A DNA stretch of 64,000 nt from Iodobacter sp. BJB302 (GTDB taxonomy: Bacteria; Pseudomonadota; Gammaproteobacteria; Burkholderiales; Chitinibacteraceae). Of the stretch, positions 51,751 to 62,397 are shown piece by piece. The DNA is taken from positions 55,406 to 119,405 of the forward strand of contig NZ_PDZG01000003.1 of assembly GCF_002735645.1 (NCBI RefSeq), read 5' to 3'. The position numbers and the translations under genes are program-made. Under the pieces are notes generated by a model, which had not been told where the DNA came from, searched no databases, and worked only from the letters and a program-made list of their open reading frames with translations. How positions within the stretch are numbered: the stretch's first letter is position 1; each line of letters starts with the position of its first letter.

Positions 51751-51786
51751 GACAGGCTGTTTTTTTCAGCCTGTCCATGCTTTTTT
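51751..51786 (+). terminator. Probable terminator after fecR-domain gene
   Basis: GACAGGCTG-T7-CAGCCTGTC forms a 9-bp stem followed after four bases by T6. It may partly separate the FecR gene from the downstream cyclase gene. Confidence 0.7.
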
Positions 51787-51915
51787 CATTGTGTTCATGT
51801 TGTTTTTTCAATTAATAATAAGAATTGGGTATTAGCCGCTTAAACGTGGTTTCTTGTTTTACTCCTTTTATACATTGCCCCGTCCGTATTTTAACGACTG
51901 TTTTATCGGCGCTGC

Positions 51916-53793
51916 ATGATCATTCTCAAATCGATTTGGCAAAAGATTCATTTAATCTGGCTGGGCCGGGTTTTATTTTTTTTGCTCAGCACTTTTCTGG
52001 TTATTTGGGTGGCGATGCCGCGCGGCCATGCTTATCCTTTTCCCTTTGATCTTTTAGATCGTCTGCACGATCAGCTAATAAAACAAAGATTAACTGCTTA
52101 TCCGGAAAAGCGAATTGTGCTGGTGGATATTGATGAGGCTTCGCTTGCTCAATATGGGCGCTGGCCATGGTCCAGGCAGCAAATGGCGCAATTACTGCAG
52201 CAATTAGATCAGCATTACAAGGTGGCACATATTGGCCTTGATATGATTTTCCCTGAAAGCAGTGATTTATTTGGCGATCAGCAAATCGCACAATTGGCGG
52301 CTTCAGGCCAGCTGACTTTAGCGCAGACTTTTGGGTTTGATCGCAGCCAGAGTATGCAGGTTGGGCAGCTGAGTGCGGCTATGCCATGGGCTGATATTCC
52401 TGCCACCCAGGCTTTTGGTTTTTTGGCGAATCATCCTAAGCTTGCCGCGCAAGCGCCTTGTGTCGGGCATATTGCGATTACTGCAGATCCGGATGGTGTG
52501 GTGCGGCATCAGAGCATGCTGGTGAAGTATCAGGCAAAGCTTTATCCAGCATTTGCACCCGTTTTATTGCGTTGCTGGCTGGGGCAACAGGGGCCACTGC
52601 AGGCCAGCAAAGGCAAAATTGAATGGCTGGAAGGCTTATCGGGCCAGCAAATTGTGGCTGAGGATGGAATGGCGGCGATTCCTTTTCTGCGCCGTACAGA
52701 GGCTTATATTGCGATACCTGCCAGCGATATTCTGGCAGGAAAGGCCGATGTGGCGCTGCTGCAGAACAGGCTGGTGATTGTGGGGTCAAGTGCTTTGGGC
52801 CTTGGGGATTATGTGGCGACAATCCTGGGGGGGCGCACACCGGGTATGTTGCTGCATGCGCAATGGTTGTCCAAGGCGCTGGATCAGCTGGAGCAGAATA
52901 AGCCCGTCGTGGCGATTGGTTTTGTGGCCATTATGGCGGTTTGGGCTGTGTTATTACTGGGCGTTGTTTTGCTGCACAGGCGAAATAATGCTTTACGCCT
53001 TGCATGGGGATTTTTTGTACTGATGGCCTGGTTGCTGTGGCTGGGCAATACCCGGCAGGAGGTGGGGGCTAACACTCTGGCGCCACTGCTGGGGGGCGTG
53101 GTGCTCCTGATTTTAGAAGGGGGTCTGGAGTGGTGGTATGCCCAGCTGGGCAGACGCCAGCTTTATCTGGCTTTTCATCAGTATGTGCCCCCCGCAATTA
53201 TTGATCAGCTGATTGGCAATAACAGTCAGGCGATTATGTTGCCCCACCGGGCTGAAATCACCTGCCTCTTTGCTGATCTGCAAGGCTATACGGGGATTGC
53301 CGAAAGGCTGCCGCCTGAAGAGCTGGCACATTACACCCGCCATGCCCTGATGCTGCTGACTCAGGCCGTATTAGATCAGCAGGGCACTTTGGATAAATAT
53401 ATGGGGGACGCCTTGTTTGCATTCTGGGGCGCCCCTGTTGTGCAGGAAGACCATGCGAGCCGGGCGCTGAATGCCGCAATGGCGATGCAGCAGGCGGTGG
53501 ATAAGCATAATCAAAGTGCAGCACCGGATAAGCAGATTAAAGTGCATATTGGGATTCAGACAGGCCTTGTGGTGGTGGGCGATATGGGCACACCGTTTCG
53601 CAGCACTTATACCGCGATTGGCGACGCCGTGAATGTAAGTGCCCGTTTGCAAAATCTGGCCAGTCTGCATAATGAAAAAATACTGGTAGGGGAGGATACC
53701 GAGCGGCAGCTGCTGTATTCACCCTTGCAGCTCTACGGCTCGGTATCGCTAAAAGGGCGCAGGGGTGTGCAGCAGGTTTATCGCCTGCCTTAG
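51916..53793 (+). CDS. CHASE2-domain class III adenylate cyclase
   Basis: The 625-residue protein has TM1 (about 15-33), a periplasmic CHASE2 sensor (about 45-320; VLVDIDEASLAQYGRWPWSR and GLDMIFPESSDLFGD are typical), then three helices (about 330-400), and a class III cyclase domain (about 440-610). Catalytic residues are present: metal-binding Asp near 453 (LFADLQGYTG), K494 and D498 in KYMGDALFAFWG, and YTAIGDAVNVSARLQ. The Lys/Thr specificity pair points to ATP rather than GTP. It should turn a periplasmic signal into cAMP, perhaps read by the divergent Crp-like regulator. Confidence 0.92.
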   Translation: MIILKSIWQKIHLIWLGRVLFFLLSTFLVIWVAMPRGHAYPFPFDLLDRLHDQLIKQRLTAYPEKRIVLVDIDEASLAQYGRWPWSRQQMAQLLQQLDQHYKVAHIGLDMIFPESSDLFGDQQIAQLAASGQLTLAQTFGFDRSQSMQVGQLSAAMPWADIPATQAFGFLANHPKLAAQAPCVGHIAITADPDGVVRHQSMLVKYQAKLYPAFAPVLLRCWLGQQGPLQASKGKIEWLEGLSGQQIVAEDGMAAIPFLRRTEAYIAIPASDILAGKADVALLQNRLVIVGSSALGLGDYVATILGGRTPGMLLHAQWLSKALDQLEQNKPVVAIGFVAIMAVWAVLLLGVVLLHRRNNALRLAWGFFVLMAWLLWLGNTRQEVGANTLAPLLGGVVLLILEGGLEWWYAQLGRRQLYLAFHQYVPPAIIDQLIGNNSQAIMLPHRAEITCLFADLQGYTGIAERLPPEELAHYTRHALMLLTQAVLDQQGTLDKYMGDALFAFWGAPVVQEDHASRALNAAMAMQQAVDKHNQSAAPDKQIKVHIGIQTGLVVVGDMGTPFRSTYTAIGDAVNVSARLQNLASLHNEKILVGEDTERQLLYSPLQLYGSVSLKGRRGVQQVYRLP

Positions 53794-53930
53794 TTTTTCA
53801 TGCAGCCTACAGCAGACTAACTTGCTGTTTCATATATGTAATCATTTACTTACAAATCATCTTGTTGCTATAAGCGGAATCAAGCAAGCAAATTTCTAGA
53901 TTTGTGATTCTGAGCATATACAATCAAGGT

Positions 53931-55106
53931 ATGCGACTCTTTCCCTGTGTGTTGATTGCCTTTTTGCAAGCGGCTTATCTGCCAGTGGCCCATGCCCAGG
54001 CGGGTGATGAGCTGTACCAGCAGGCTATTGATGATATTGCACAGCTGCAGTGGCAGGAAGCGAGCTGGCTGTTGGAAGAAGTGCTGCAGCTCAACCCCAA
54101 TCATCAGGGGGCGAAAGTTGATTTAATGCTGGCCTATTGTCAGCTGGAAGACTTTAGCCGGGCAGGGGCTTTACAGCAGCAATTACGCGCTTTGCCGGTA
54201 TTGCCGCAGGCCATCAGTGATCTGATCAGGCAAAAAACAGAACAAGGTTGCACTGAAAAAACACAGTGGCAGGGGCAGCTGCAAAGCTGGATCGCCAGTG
54301 ACAGCAATTTAGACCAGGGCAGCTCCAAGCGTTGGCTGGAAGTGACATTGCCAGATGGGGTTTTTAATCTGGAAGTGGATCAAAGCAGCCTGCCCAGATC
54401 TGGCTGGCTGGCCGGGATTGAAGCACAGGCCATGGCTACTCCGCCCGGAGGGAGCCAATGGGCATTGCATGCCGGAGGCGTGCAAAGCTGGCCGCAAAGC
54501 GGTCAGAGCATGCGCTGGTTTGGCGGATTCTGGCAGCCGCAGGCCCGCAGTGACTGGGGGGTGGGCGTGCAGCAATTCTGGCTGCAGAGCGAGCCTTATC
54601 AGAGCAGCATTTTGCTTGAATACCGTGGCCTGCCATCGCTTGGCCGCCTTGAGTCTCTATTACGTTTACGTGCGCAATTTGTGGATATCGATCCGCGCTA
54701 TCAAAGCCTGCATAGTGAATGGCGCGGTCAGCATATCAGCCAGTGGCGGTGGCTCTGGCTGGATAATCGTGCCCAGCTGGGGTTTGAGTTTTCTCCGCAG
54801 CGCCCGGGGGGAAATCAATACAGCGGCGAGCTGAGCAGCAGGCTGGTTTATCCCTTTGGCCCGCATAGCTTAGAGCTGCAGCTGCGCGCCAGAATAGCCC
54901 ATGATCAGGATGGCTACAGCCCGCTGCTGGAATACAACCAGGCAAGGCAAAGTGTGCAAAGCCAGGCGGCTTTTGCCTATCAGTGGCAGAGCCTGTGGCT
55001 GGGCAAATGGCGGCTGGAATACCAGTATCAGGAGCAAAACGACAGATTGCCGCTGTTTTCATGGCAAAAGAAAATGATTTCTTTGTCTTATAAGCAGGAT
55101 TTTTAA
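53931..55106 (+). CDS. TPR-containing outer-membrane beta-barrel-like protein
   Basis: From the ATG at 53931 (CAAGG upstream) the protein has 391 residues with a signal peptide (MRLFPCVLIAFLQAAYLPVAHA). TPR-like helices (DELYQQAIDDIAQLQWQEAS, VLQLNPNHQGAKVDLMLAYC) span about 25-100. The rest is rich in Trp/Gln/aromatic alternating strands and ends KKMISLSYKQDF, a terminal Phe typical of barrels. TPR plus barrel resembles surface-lipoprotein assembly modifier-like (Slam/DUF560) architecture, but I cannot confirm membership. The location after FecR and CHASE2 cyclase genes suggests a joint system. Confidence 0.72.
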   Translation: MRLFPCVLIAFLQAAYLPVAHAQAGDELYQQAIDDIAQLQWQEASWLLEEVLQLNPNHQGAKVDLMLAYCQLEDFSRAGALQQQLRALPVLPQAISDLIRQKTEQGCTEKTQWQGQLQSWIASDSNLDQGSSKRWLEVTLPDGVFNLEVDQSSLPRSGWLAGIEAQAMATPPGGSQWALHAGGVQSWPQSGQSMRWFGGFWQPQARSDWGVGVQQFWLQSEPYQSSILLEYRGLPSLGRLESLLRLRAQFVDIDPRYQSLHSEWRGQHISQWRWLWLDNRAQLGFEFSPQRPGGNQYSGELSSRLVYPFGPHSLELQLRARIAHDQDGYSPLLEYNQARQSVQSQAAFAYQWQSLWLGKWRLEYQYQEQNDRLPLFSWQKKMISLSYKQDF

Positions 55107-55160
55107 AAGCGGGTGAAACCCTTTAATTTATTTAACATTATTTCAGGGTTTCACTCGCTT
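55107..55160. terminator. Hairpin between convergent genes
   Basis: Arms AAGCGGGTGAAACCCT and AGGGTTTCACTCGCTT pair over 16 positions with one wobble across a 22-nt AT-rich loop. It lies between the barrel gene and metY, which converge here. Confidence 0.7.
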
Positions 55161-55187
55161 CTGCAGATGGGCTGAGACCCGTTCCTG

Positions 55188-56459
55188 CTATGCCGCCGCC
55201 AGCGCCTGCTCCAGGTCATCCAGAATATCGTCGATATGCTCGATGCCAATCGACAATCTCACCATATCTTCGCTCACCCCGGCTTTTGCTAATTCATCAG
55301 GCGTCAGCTGGCGGTGAGTGGTACTGGCTGGGTGGCAAGCCAGAGATTTGGCGTCGCCGATATTCACGAGGCGGGTAATCAGTTTCAGCGCATCCTGGAA
55401 GCGCGCTCCGGCCGCTGCACCGCCTTTGACGCCAAAGGTCAAGAGGCCCGATGCCTTGCCGCCAAAGTATTTTTGCACCAAAGCATGTGATGGATGATCG
55501 GGCAGGCCTGTGTAATTAACCCACTGCACCTTGCTATGACCCCGCAGGAATTGCGCCACTTTCAGGGCGTTTTCTACATGCCTGTCCATGCGCAGCGCCA
55601 GTGTTTCTAAGCCTTGCAGAATCAAAAAGCTATTAAAGGGCGAAATCGCCGCGCCCATATTCCTGAGTGGCACGGTACGGGCGCGGCCGATAAAGGCGGC
55701 GGGGCCGAATGCTTCGGTGTAAATCACGCCGTGATAGCTGACTTCTGGCTCATTCAGGCGGTTAAAGCGTTGTTTGTGATCCGCCCAAGGAAATTTACCA
55801 CTATCCACAATCATGCCGCCAATGCTGTTGCCGTGGCCGCCGATATATTTGGTCAGCGAATGCACCACAATATCTGCGCCATGCTCAAAGGGGCGGGTGA
55901 GATATGGCGTGGGTACGGTGTTATCCACAATCAGCGGCACGCCGCCTGCATGGGCCACTGCGGCAAAAGCGGCGAAATCCACCACATTACCCAGCGGGTT
56001 ACCAATGGATTCGCAATAGATGGCCTTGGTGCGCTCATTAATCAGCGCGGCGGCCGCTTGCGGATCATTGGCGTCAACAAACTGCACACTAATGCCATAT
56101 TGCGGCAAGGTATGGGCGAGTAGATTGTAAGTGCCGCCATAGAGGGCGGTGGTGGCGATAATATTGTCGCCCGCCTCGGCAATGGTCATGATGGCGTATG
56201 TAATAGCGGCCAAGCCTGAGGCCAGCGCCAGCGCGCCAACGCCGCCTTCCAGTGCTGCGATACGTTGCTCTAATACATCGGATGTCGGGTTCATGATCCG
56301 TGTATAGATATTGCCTTTAACTTTTAAATCAAATAGATCCGCACCATGCTGGGTATCGTCAAAAGCGTAGCTGGTGGTTTGATAAATAGGCACCGCCATC
56401 GACTTGGTGGTGGGATCAATTTCATAACCAGCGTGTAGAGCAAGCGTATCAAATTTCAT
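55188..56459 (-). CDS. metY: O-acetylhomoserine sulfhydrylase
   Basis: This PLP enzyme of the Cys/Met metabolism family makes homocysteine from O-acetylhomoserine and sulfide. The ATG at 56459 (GGAGG upstream) gives 423 residues starting [12 protein letters not shown]. The longer open frame reads through the ribosome-binding site. Motifs are [14 protein letters not shown] [33 protein letters not shown], the lysine segment [18 protein letters not shown], and [20 protein letters not shown]. The inserts and length (about 420) fit MetY rather than MetB or MetC (about 380-400). Two TTTAG-N-CTAAA sites lie upstream. Confidence 0.93.
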   Translation of the reverse strand: MKFDTLALHAGYEIDPTTKSMAVPIYQTTSYAFDDTQHGADLFDLKVKGNIYTRIMNPTSDVLEQRIAALEGGVGALALASGLAAITYAIMTIAEAGDNIIATTALYGGTYNLLAHTLPQYGISVQFVDANDPQAAAALINERTKAIYCESIGNPLGNVVDFAAFAAVAHAGGVPLIVDNTVPTPYLTRPFEHGADIVVHSLTKYIGGHGNSIGGMIVDSGKFPWADHKQRFNRLNEPEVSYHGVIYTEAFGPAAFIGRARTVPLRNMGAAISPFNSFLILQGLETLALRMDRHVENALKVAQFLRGHSKVQWVNYTGLPDHPSHALVQKYFGGKASGLLTFGVKGGAAAGARFQDALKLITRLVNIGDAKSLACHPASTTHRQLTPDELAKAGVSEDMVRLSIGIEHIDDILDDLEQALAAA

Positions 56460-56509
56460 GCAAAGCCTCCGAGGGGGTGGAAAGTGCCTTGGAAACTGTA
56501 GCATTTTTA

Positions 56510-56551
56510 TTTAGACCAAAAATCAATTTTTATTATTTTCTTTAGACTAAA
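56510..56551 (-). promoter_or_regulatory. Paired TTTAGACNAAA palindromic sites upstream of metY
   Basis: TTTAGACCAAA (56510-56520) and TTTAGACTAAA (56541-56551, a perfect TTTAG-N-CTAAA dyad) have centres 31 bp apart, about three helical turns. They lie 50-92 bp upstream of the metY ATG and look like a double operator. The regulator is unknown. Confidence 0.45.
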
Positions 56552-56628
56552 TTAAGCTATAGATAGCGAGCTTACGCTTTAAATATTAACGTTGCTGTCA
56601 ATTTTTCATGGATTATTTGTAATTAATT

Positions 56629-57390
56629 TTAAAGCTCACCCAACAACCAGGAGCTTGCAAAAGCAAAGTACTCGCGCAGCCATGCGTTATAGCGGATGGC
56701 CAGCGGGGTGGGGGCCGATGCAAAATCTACAATGGGAAACCCTTGTTTTCTGGCAATTTTGGATGCGCGTAAAGTGTGAAAATCATTGGTGATAATGAGC
56801 ACTGGCCCGGCTGCTTTTTCTTTGAGCAGGCGATAGCTGAACAGCAGGTTTTCTTCTGTGCTGGTGCTCTGGTTTTCCTGCATGATGCGCTGCTGAGCAA
56901 TGCCGTGGGCCAGCAGATAGCGCTGCATGGCATCGGCTTCACTGATTTCCTCGCTGAAACCCTGGCCGCCAGAAACCACAATCTGAGCCTTGGGATATTG
57001 CGCCGCATAAATCAGGGCGGTATCCAGGCGGGCACGCAGCATGGGGCTGGGTTGGGTTCCATCGAGGCCAGAGCCCAGCACAATCAGTGTTGAGGGCGGG
57101 TTTTGGATGCGGTCTGGTATGGCCAGTGTGCAGAAAAAAGCCAGTAAAGAGATCAGCCATAGCGCTGCCAATAATTTAAACCAGGGCCATAACCGCAGCC
57201 GGTAGCGCTTAGCGGCCAGCCAGCGCTGCCAGCTGGTGTGCTTCAGGCTGTAGCTTAATAAACCAAGGCCCAGGATGGCAGGCAGAACCGTGCCAACATT
57301 AAATTTAGCCGTGCCAAACAGAATCAGAGCATCGATCAGTAAAATGCTGCCGGTGAGTATTTGTAATCGTGCCAGCCATTTATTTTGCAT
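56629..57390 (-). CDS. YdcF/ElyC-type DUF218 membrane protein
   Basis: The 253-residue protein has three N-terminal membrane helices and a DUF218 domain (about 100-245): STLIVLGSGLDGTQPSPMLRARLDTAL, KAQIVVSGGQG, SEADAMQRYLLAHGIAQQRI, ENQSTSTEENLLFSYRLL and ITNDFHTLRASKIARKQGF. The order corresponds to E. coli ElyC/YdcF-SanA relatives linked to cell-envelope integrity, including undecaprenyl-phosphate metabolism for ElyC. It overlaps the GNAT gene by 11 nt, so the two are co-transcribed. Confidence 0.88.
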   Translation of the reverse strand: MQNKWLARLQILTGSILLIDALILFGTAKFNVGTVLPAILGLGLLSYSLKHTSWQRWLAAKRYRLRLWPWFKLLAALWLISLLAFFCTLAIPDRIQNPPSTLIVLGSGLDGTQPSPMLRARLDTALIYAAQYPKAQIVVSGGQGFSEEISEADAMQRYLLAHGIAQQRIMQENQSTSTEENLLFSYRLLKEKAAGPVLIITNDFHTLRASKIARKQGFPIVDFASAPTPLAIRYNAWLREYFAFASSWLLGEL

Positions 57391-57934
57391 TTTGAGGCTT
57401 ACTCAAGCGATAAAGACAGTGTTCTTGCAAAGGATGGCCCTCTGCCACTTTGGGGTGCATAAAGGTTTGGGGATCTCGCTGCATACCCAGCTTTTGCATC
57501 AGGCTCTGTGAGCGCAGATTAGGCAGGGCGGTGAAGGACACAATCTCATCCAGTTGCAGAGCATTAAAGCCAAAGTCTAAAGCGGCCCTTGCCGCCTCAC
57601 CAGCATAACCCTTGCCCCAATAATCAAAAGCCAGCCGCCAGCCTATTTCTACACAGGGTGAAAACGGCAGCTCAGGAATCGGAATATGCAGGCCGGTAAA
57701 GCCAATAAATTGCTGCGTTTCTTTCAGCTCCAGCGCCCAAAACCCCCATCCCCTTTCTGTAATGAGATCTGCAATCCGCTTTTGCAGCACTAGGCTGGCC
57801 GCTGCATCGACAGGGCCCAGCAGATATTCCATCACCCGTGGGTCGCTGCTCATTTGAGCAAAAGTTTCAGTATCCGACGCCCGCCATTGGCGTAAGCGCA
57901 GGCGCTCGGTGGAGAGTTCGATGATTTTGGGCAT
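57380..57934 (-). CDS. GNAT family N-acetyltransferase (RimJ/RimL type)
   Basis: From the ATG at 57934 (a GTG two codons upstream is also possible) the protein has 184 residues. LSTERLRLRQWRASDTETFA is the RimJ/RimL-type start. The acetyl-CoA site VEIGWRLAFDYWGKGYAGEA contains the Q/RxxGxG/A-like WGKGYAGEA loop. It ends with ALPNLRSQSLMQKLGMQRD. Substrate unknown. It shares an operon with the DUF218 protein gene. Confidence 0.9.
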   Translation of the reverse strand: MPKIIELSTERLRLRQWRASDTETFAQMSSDPRVMEYLLGPVDAAASLVLQKRIADLITERGWGFWALELKETQQFIGFTGLHIPIPELPFSPCVEIGWRLAFDYWGKGYAGEAARAALDFGFNALQLDEIVSFTALPNLRSQSLMQKLGMQRDPQTFMHPKVAEGHPLQEHCLYRLSKPQNAK

Positions 57935-58015
57935 GGGCACTTTTTGAAATGAGTTTTGTAGGGCGTGAAACGCCGTAAGCGTTGCATAGCGTTTTGTCAG
58001 CCCTTATTTTTCCAT

Positions 58016-58045
58016 AAAAAAACCGGCCTTCACAGGCCGGTTTTT
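58016..58045. terminator. Terminator after purL
   Basis: AAAAACCGGCC-TTCACA-GGCCGGTTTTT is an 11-bp perfect stem with T runs on both strands. It lies 19 nt beyond the purL stop. Confidence 0.92.
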
Positions 58046-58063
58046 ACTTGGGCTGTGCAGCGA

Positions 58064-61000
58064 TCAGCCAACAAATTGACGAGCATTACGGAACATGCGC
58101 ATCCATGCGCCGTCTTCCGCCCAATCGCTTGGGTGCCATGAGTTTTGCACGGTGCGGAATACGCGTTCCGGGTGCGGCATCATGATGCTGAAGCGGCCAT
58201 CAGCGGTGGTGACACCAGCAATCCCCTGCGGGCTGCCGTTTGGATTAGCCGGGTAGGCTTCGGTGGTTTTACCATGGCTGTCCACATAACGCATGGCCAC
58301 CAGTGCCTTGCTGATATCGCCCTGCTGGCTGAAGTTGGCAAAGCCTTCGCCATGCGATACCACCACAGGCATACGGCTGCCGGCCATTTCGCTGAAGAAC
58401 AGCGATGGGGATTTTGTTAGCTCAGCCATCACCAGGCGTGCTTCAAACTGCTCGCTCTGATTACGGGTGAATTTAGGCCAGTGCGCAGCGCCGGGGATAA
58501 TGCCGGAGAGATTCGCCATCATCTGGCAGCCGTTACACACCCCTAAACCAAAGGTATCTGAGCGGCCAAAGAAGGCTTCAAATTGTGCGCGGGCTGCAGC
58601 ATTAAACAAAATCGATTTTGCCCAGCCTTCGCCCGCACCCAGTACATCGCCGTAGCTGAAGCCACCGCAAGCGGCTAAGCCCTGGAAGCCTGCCAGTTGC
58701 ACACGGCCAGAAATCACATCGCTCATGTGTACGTCTACAGCCGTAAAGCCTGCACGGGTAAATGCGGCGGCCATTTCTACATGGCCGTTCACGCCTTGCT
58801 CACGCAGTACGGCGATCTTGGGGCGAATGCCGCTGGCAATAAATGGCGCTGCAATATCTTCGTTCTGATCAAAGCTCAGCTTGGCGAATAAGCCTTTTTC
58901 CTGCTTATCGCTAAGGCGTGCGTATTCTGCATCGGCACCGGCCGGATTATCCCGCAGGCGCTGAATACGCCAGCTGGTTTCCGACCATGCTTTATGCAGA
59001 TCAACACGCGATTCTTCCAGAACCAGGCGATTACGCGCCTTGATTTTGAGCTTGTCGTCGTGGTTGGTACTACCGATCACATGCAGCTCAGAGCGAATAT
59101 CCACATTAGCAAATGCGGCAATCACGGCGGCTGTATCGGTACGTTTCACTTGTAAGACTGCACCCAGCTCTTCGTTAAACAGCACCCCCATCACGCGGGC
59201 ATTGGCATCACGAACTACGTCTTCAGCGGTAATTTCATCTTGCTGACGCTGACGGCGACGACGCTCGATACACAGCTCGTCTACTTCCAAGGTCACGCCC
59301 ACATGGCTGGCAAACATCATTTCAGCAATCGTGGCAAACAGGCCGCCATCAGAGCGGTCGTGGTAGGCCAGCAATTTGCCTTCTTCATTGAGCTGCTGAA
59401 CCGTAGTAAAGAAGGATTTAAGGTGTGGCACATTCACGATGTCCGGCGCGCTATTACCAATCTGCTTATAAACCTGTGCCAGTGCAGAGCCACCAAGGCG
59501 GCATTTACCATCGCCCAAGTCGATCAGAATCAGATCGGAATCAACACCAGTCTGTAGCTCAGGGGTCAGCGTCTTGCGTACATCGGTCACCGGTGCAAAG
59601 GCAGAAATCACCAGGGAAAGCGGAGCCACAACTTGCTTTGCCTTGCCTGCCTCATCCCAGACGGTCTTCATTGATAATGAATCTTTACCCACCGGAATCG
59701 ATACGCCCAGCTCCCGGCACAGCTCCAAGCCGACAGCTTGCACGGTGTCATAAAGATTAGCGTCTTCACCTGCATGGCCTGCAGGTGCCATCCAGTTTGC
59801 AGACAGTTTTACATCAGACAGCTGACGAATCGGTGCAGCCGCAATATTGGTCAGCGCTTCACCGACGGCCATGCGGCCGGAAGCCGGGCCAGAAATCAGC
59901 GCCAGCGGGGTGCGCTCACCCATCGCCATGGCTTCGCCTAAATAGCTGTCATAAGCCATTGCGGTAACGGCCACATCGGCCACCGGAACTTGCCATGGGC
60001 CAACCATCTGATCGCGTGCGGTAAAGCCGCCCACGGTGCGATCGCCAATATTAATCAGGAAGGATTTATCGGCAACGGAAGGCAGACGCAATACGCGGTA
60101 AGCGGCTTCTTTCAGCTCTATGTCAGATGCGTCAAAAGCAGTCAGCTCTGGTGTAATGCGGCTCACGTCGCGTGTCATTTTTGGTGGTTTGCCGAGCAAG
60201 ACATTCATCGGCATATCGACAGGCTTGTTATCGAAATGATCGTCAGCCAGCACCAGTTGTTTTTCATCGGTAACACGGCCAACTACGGCAAACGGGCAGC
60301 GCTCGCGTTCGCAAATCGCTTCAAAGGCCAGCAAATCTTTAGGATCGATCGCCAGTACATAACGCTCCTGGCTCTCGTTAGACCAGATTTCCTTAGGCGC
60401 CATGCCTTTTTCTTCGATATTCACTTTGCGCAGATTAAACACCGCGCCCTGGCCTGCATCGTTCACCAGCTCAGGGAAGGCATTGGAAATACCACCCGCG
60501 CCCACATCGTGAATCGACAGGACCGGGTTATTTGCACCCAGCTGCCAGCAGCGGTCGATCACTTCCTGCGCACGGCGCTGGATTTCCGGGTTGCCGCGTT
60601 GTACGGAATCGAAATCCAGATTGGCGGCATTGTCGCCAGTCGCCATCGAGCTGGCCGCGCTGCCGCCCATACCAATCAGCATGCCGGGGCCGCCGATCTG
60701 GATCAGCAGCGAGCCATCTGGCAGGCCGTTTTTCTTTACGTGCAGGGCGCTGATATTGCCCAAACCACCGGCAATCATAATGGGCTTATGGTAGCCACGG
60801 CGCTCGCCGTTCAGGTCTTGTTCAAAGGTGCGGAAGTAACCACAGATATTCGGGCGGCCAAATTCATTATTAAATGCAGCAGCGCCAATCGGGCCTTCGA
60901 TCATGATATCCAGCGCGCTGGCAATGCGATCTGGCTTGCCGTAAGGCTGCGCTTCCCAAGGCTGCTCAGCGCCAGGAATATTTAAGTTAGATACAGTAAA

Positions 61001-62014
61001 GCCAGCCAGACCCGCTTTGGGCTTAGAGCCACGGCCGGTTGCGCCTTCATCGCGGATTTCACCGCCAGAGCCAGTAGCGGCACCGGCAAATGGCGAGATC
61101 GCTGTTGGGTGGTTGTGCGTTTCCACCTTCATCAGAATATGGGTTTGTTCGCTGCTGAATGCGTATTCTGCGCTGCCTGCCTGTGGGTAGAAGCGGCCGA
61201 TTTCTGCGCCTTCAATCACCGAGGAGTTATCCGAATAAGCCACAACCGTGCCCGCTGGTGCGGCTTTATGTGTTTCGCGGATCATGCCAAACAGGCTGTA
61301 ATCTTGTTTTTTGCCGTCGATAATAAAATCGGCGTTAAAAATCTTGTGGCGGCAGTGCTCAGAGTTAGCCTGGGCAAACATGGTGAGCTCAACATCGCTT
61401 GGGTTGCGGCCCAGCTTGTTGAAGTTTTCTACCAGGTAATCAATTTCATCGTCGCTCAGAGCCAGGCCAAATTCGCTATTGGCTTTAAGCAGAGCGGCTT
61501 TGCCACCACCGAGAATATCCACAGTCAGAAAAGGCTTAGGCTCAAAGTGGCGGAACAGCTCACGGCCAGCTTCTAAGCTGCTGAAGACTTCTTCAGTCAT
61601 TCTGTCGTGGATTAATGGCAACAGAATATTTTGTTCTGCTGCAGACAATGGGCTGCCGTCTTCCTTGCTGGCGTAAATTACAACGCCGCGCTCGATGCGG
61701 GCGATTTTGCCAAGGCCACAGTGTTGGGCAATATCGGTGGCTTTAGATGACCAGGGAGAAATGGTCCCCAGGCGCGGCAAGACCATCATCAGGCTGCCGG
61801 TGGCCAGCTCAGGCTGAGCAGGTTCGCCATAGTGCAGAATCTTGCTGAGGATCGTGTTTTCGTCCTGCGTAAGCCCGGCGCTCGTTTCGGCAAAGTGCCA
61901 ATACTCAGCGTAAATTTGCGCAGAAATACCTTTCACAGCCAGAGCGGCGGTCAGTTTTTCGACCCGGAAAGATGAAAGCGCGGTACCGCCGCGCAATTGG
62001 AGAACGTCAGCCAT
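58064..62014 (-). CDS. purL: Phosphoribosylformylglycinamidine synthase (single-chain)
   Basis: PurL carries out the ATP- and glutamine-dependent fourth step of purine synthesis. Start ATG 62014 ([21 protein letters not shown]) matches the usual N-terminus and gives 1316 residues; an ATG 60 nt upstream (62074) with a good GAGG site would add 20 residues. The large proteobacterial form is intact: N-terminal domain, two AIRS-like halves ([58 protein letters not shown]), and a C-terminal glutaminase with catalytic Cys in [15 protein letters not shown] and the His/Glu pair in MMPHPERVF. Confidence 0.97.
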   Translation of the reverse strand: MADVLQLRGGTALSSFRVEKLTAALAVKGISAQIYAEYWHFAETSAGLTQDENTILSKILHYGEPAQPELATGSLMMVLPRLGTISPWSSKATDIAQHCGLGKIARIERGVVIYASKEDGSPLSAAEQNILLPLIHDRMTEEVFSSLEAGRELFRHFEPKPFLTVDILGGGKAALLKANSEFGLALSDDEIDYLVENFNKLGRNPSDVELTMFAQANSEHCRHKIFNADFIIDGKKQDYSLFGMIRETHKAAPAGTVVAYSDNSSVIEGAEIGRFYPQAGSAEYAFSSEQTHILMKVETHNHPTAISPFAGAATGSGGEIRDEGATGRGSKPKAGLAGFTVSNLNIPGAEQPWEAQPYGKPDRIASALDIMIEGPIGAAAFNNEFGRPNICGYFRTFEQDLNGERRGYHKPIMIAGGLGNISALHVKKNGLPDGSLLIQIGGPGMLIGMGGSAASSMATGDNAANLDFDSVQRGNPEIQRRAQEVIDRCWQLGANNPVLSIHDVGAGGISNAFPELVNDAGQGAVFNLRKVNIEEKGMAPKEIWSNESQERYVLAIDPKDLLAFEAICERERCPFAVVGRVTDEKQLVLADDHFDNKPVDMPMNVLLGKPPKMTRDVSRITPELTAFDASDIELKEAAYRVLRLPSVADKSFLINIGDRTVGGFTARDQMVGPWQVPVADVAVTAMAYDSYLGEAMAMGERTPLALISGPASGRMAVGEALTNIAAAPIRQLSDVKLSANWMAPAGHAGEDANLYDTVQAVGLELCRELGVSIPVGKDSLSMKTVWDEAGKAKQVVAPLSLVISAFAPVTDVRKTLTPELQTGVDSDLILIDLGDGKCRLGGSALAQVYKQIGNSAPDIVNVPHLKSFFTTVQQLNEEGKLLAYHDRSDGGLFATIAEMMFASHVGVTLEVDELCIERRRRQRQQDEITAEDVVRDANARVMGVLFNEELGAVLQVKRTDTAAVIAAFANVDIRSELHVIGSTNHDDKLKIKARNRLVLEESRVDLHKAWSETSWRIQRLRDNPAGADAEYARLSDKQEKGLFAKLSFDQNEDIAAPFIASGIRPKIAVLREQGVNGHVEMAAAFTRAGFTAVDVHMSDVISGRVQLAGFQGLAACGGFSYGDVLGAGEGWAKSILFNAAARAQFEAFFGRSDTFGLGVCNGCQMMANLSGIIPGAAHWPKFTRNQSEQFEARLVMAELTKSPSLFFSEMAGSRMPVVVSHGEGFANFSQQGDISKALVAMRYVDSHGKTTEAYPANPNGSPQGIAGVTTADGRFSIMMPHPERVFRTVQNSWHPSDWAEDGAWMRMFRNARQFVG

Positions 62015-62339
62015 GTCTTTGATCTTTGATAGGAAAGCCTCGGGAAGTCGCAATGATACCCAAAAACGACTCATTTCGCCTCGAATATCGGCAAAGTGAT
62101 CTAACTATATGGGATTTTTAGCAGGCTATACTGACTTGCGAAAGGTGTTTTCTTGGTTTTGCTTACTGTTAGTTTGGTTGAATATTTTAATATGCTGAAT
62201 GTAAAGATAGGATTTGGGGATGAGTGCAAGCATAGCTAGAGTAGGAATTCATGACGAAAACAGCTAAGGATTAGATCTTGCGGCAAATATTCTTATTTCC
62301 TGATGGCGGGCTATTTACTTTTCATAAACTGTTGATTAA
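62015..62339. other. Intergenic region upstream of purL
   Basis: This stretch of about 325 bp, plausibly carrying the purL promoter, is AT-rich with no ORF that resembles a gene. I see no purine riboswitch or clear PurR box. Confidence 0.4.
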
Positions 62340-62371
62340 AAAAACGTACAGACAATAGTCTGTACGTTTTT
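62340..62371. terminator. Terminator after the TonB receptor gene
   Basis: AAAAACGTACAGAC-AATA-GTCTGTACGTTTTT is a perfect 14-bp stem with flanking A/T runs, 26 nt beyond the receptor stop. Confidence 0.9.
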
Positions 62372-62397
62372 AATACACTAATACACCATATTACTAA

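Noticed and set aside
59990..60985. 331-codon + strand frame opposite purL
   Set aside because: It is antisense to conserved PurL coding sequence and has no recognisable domain.
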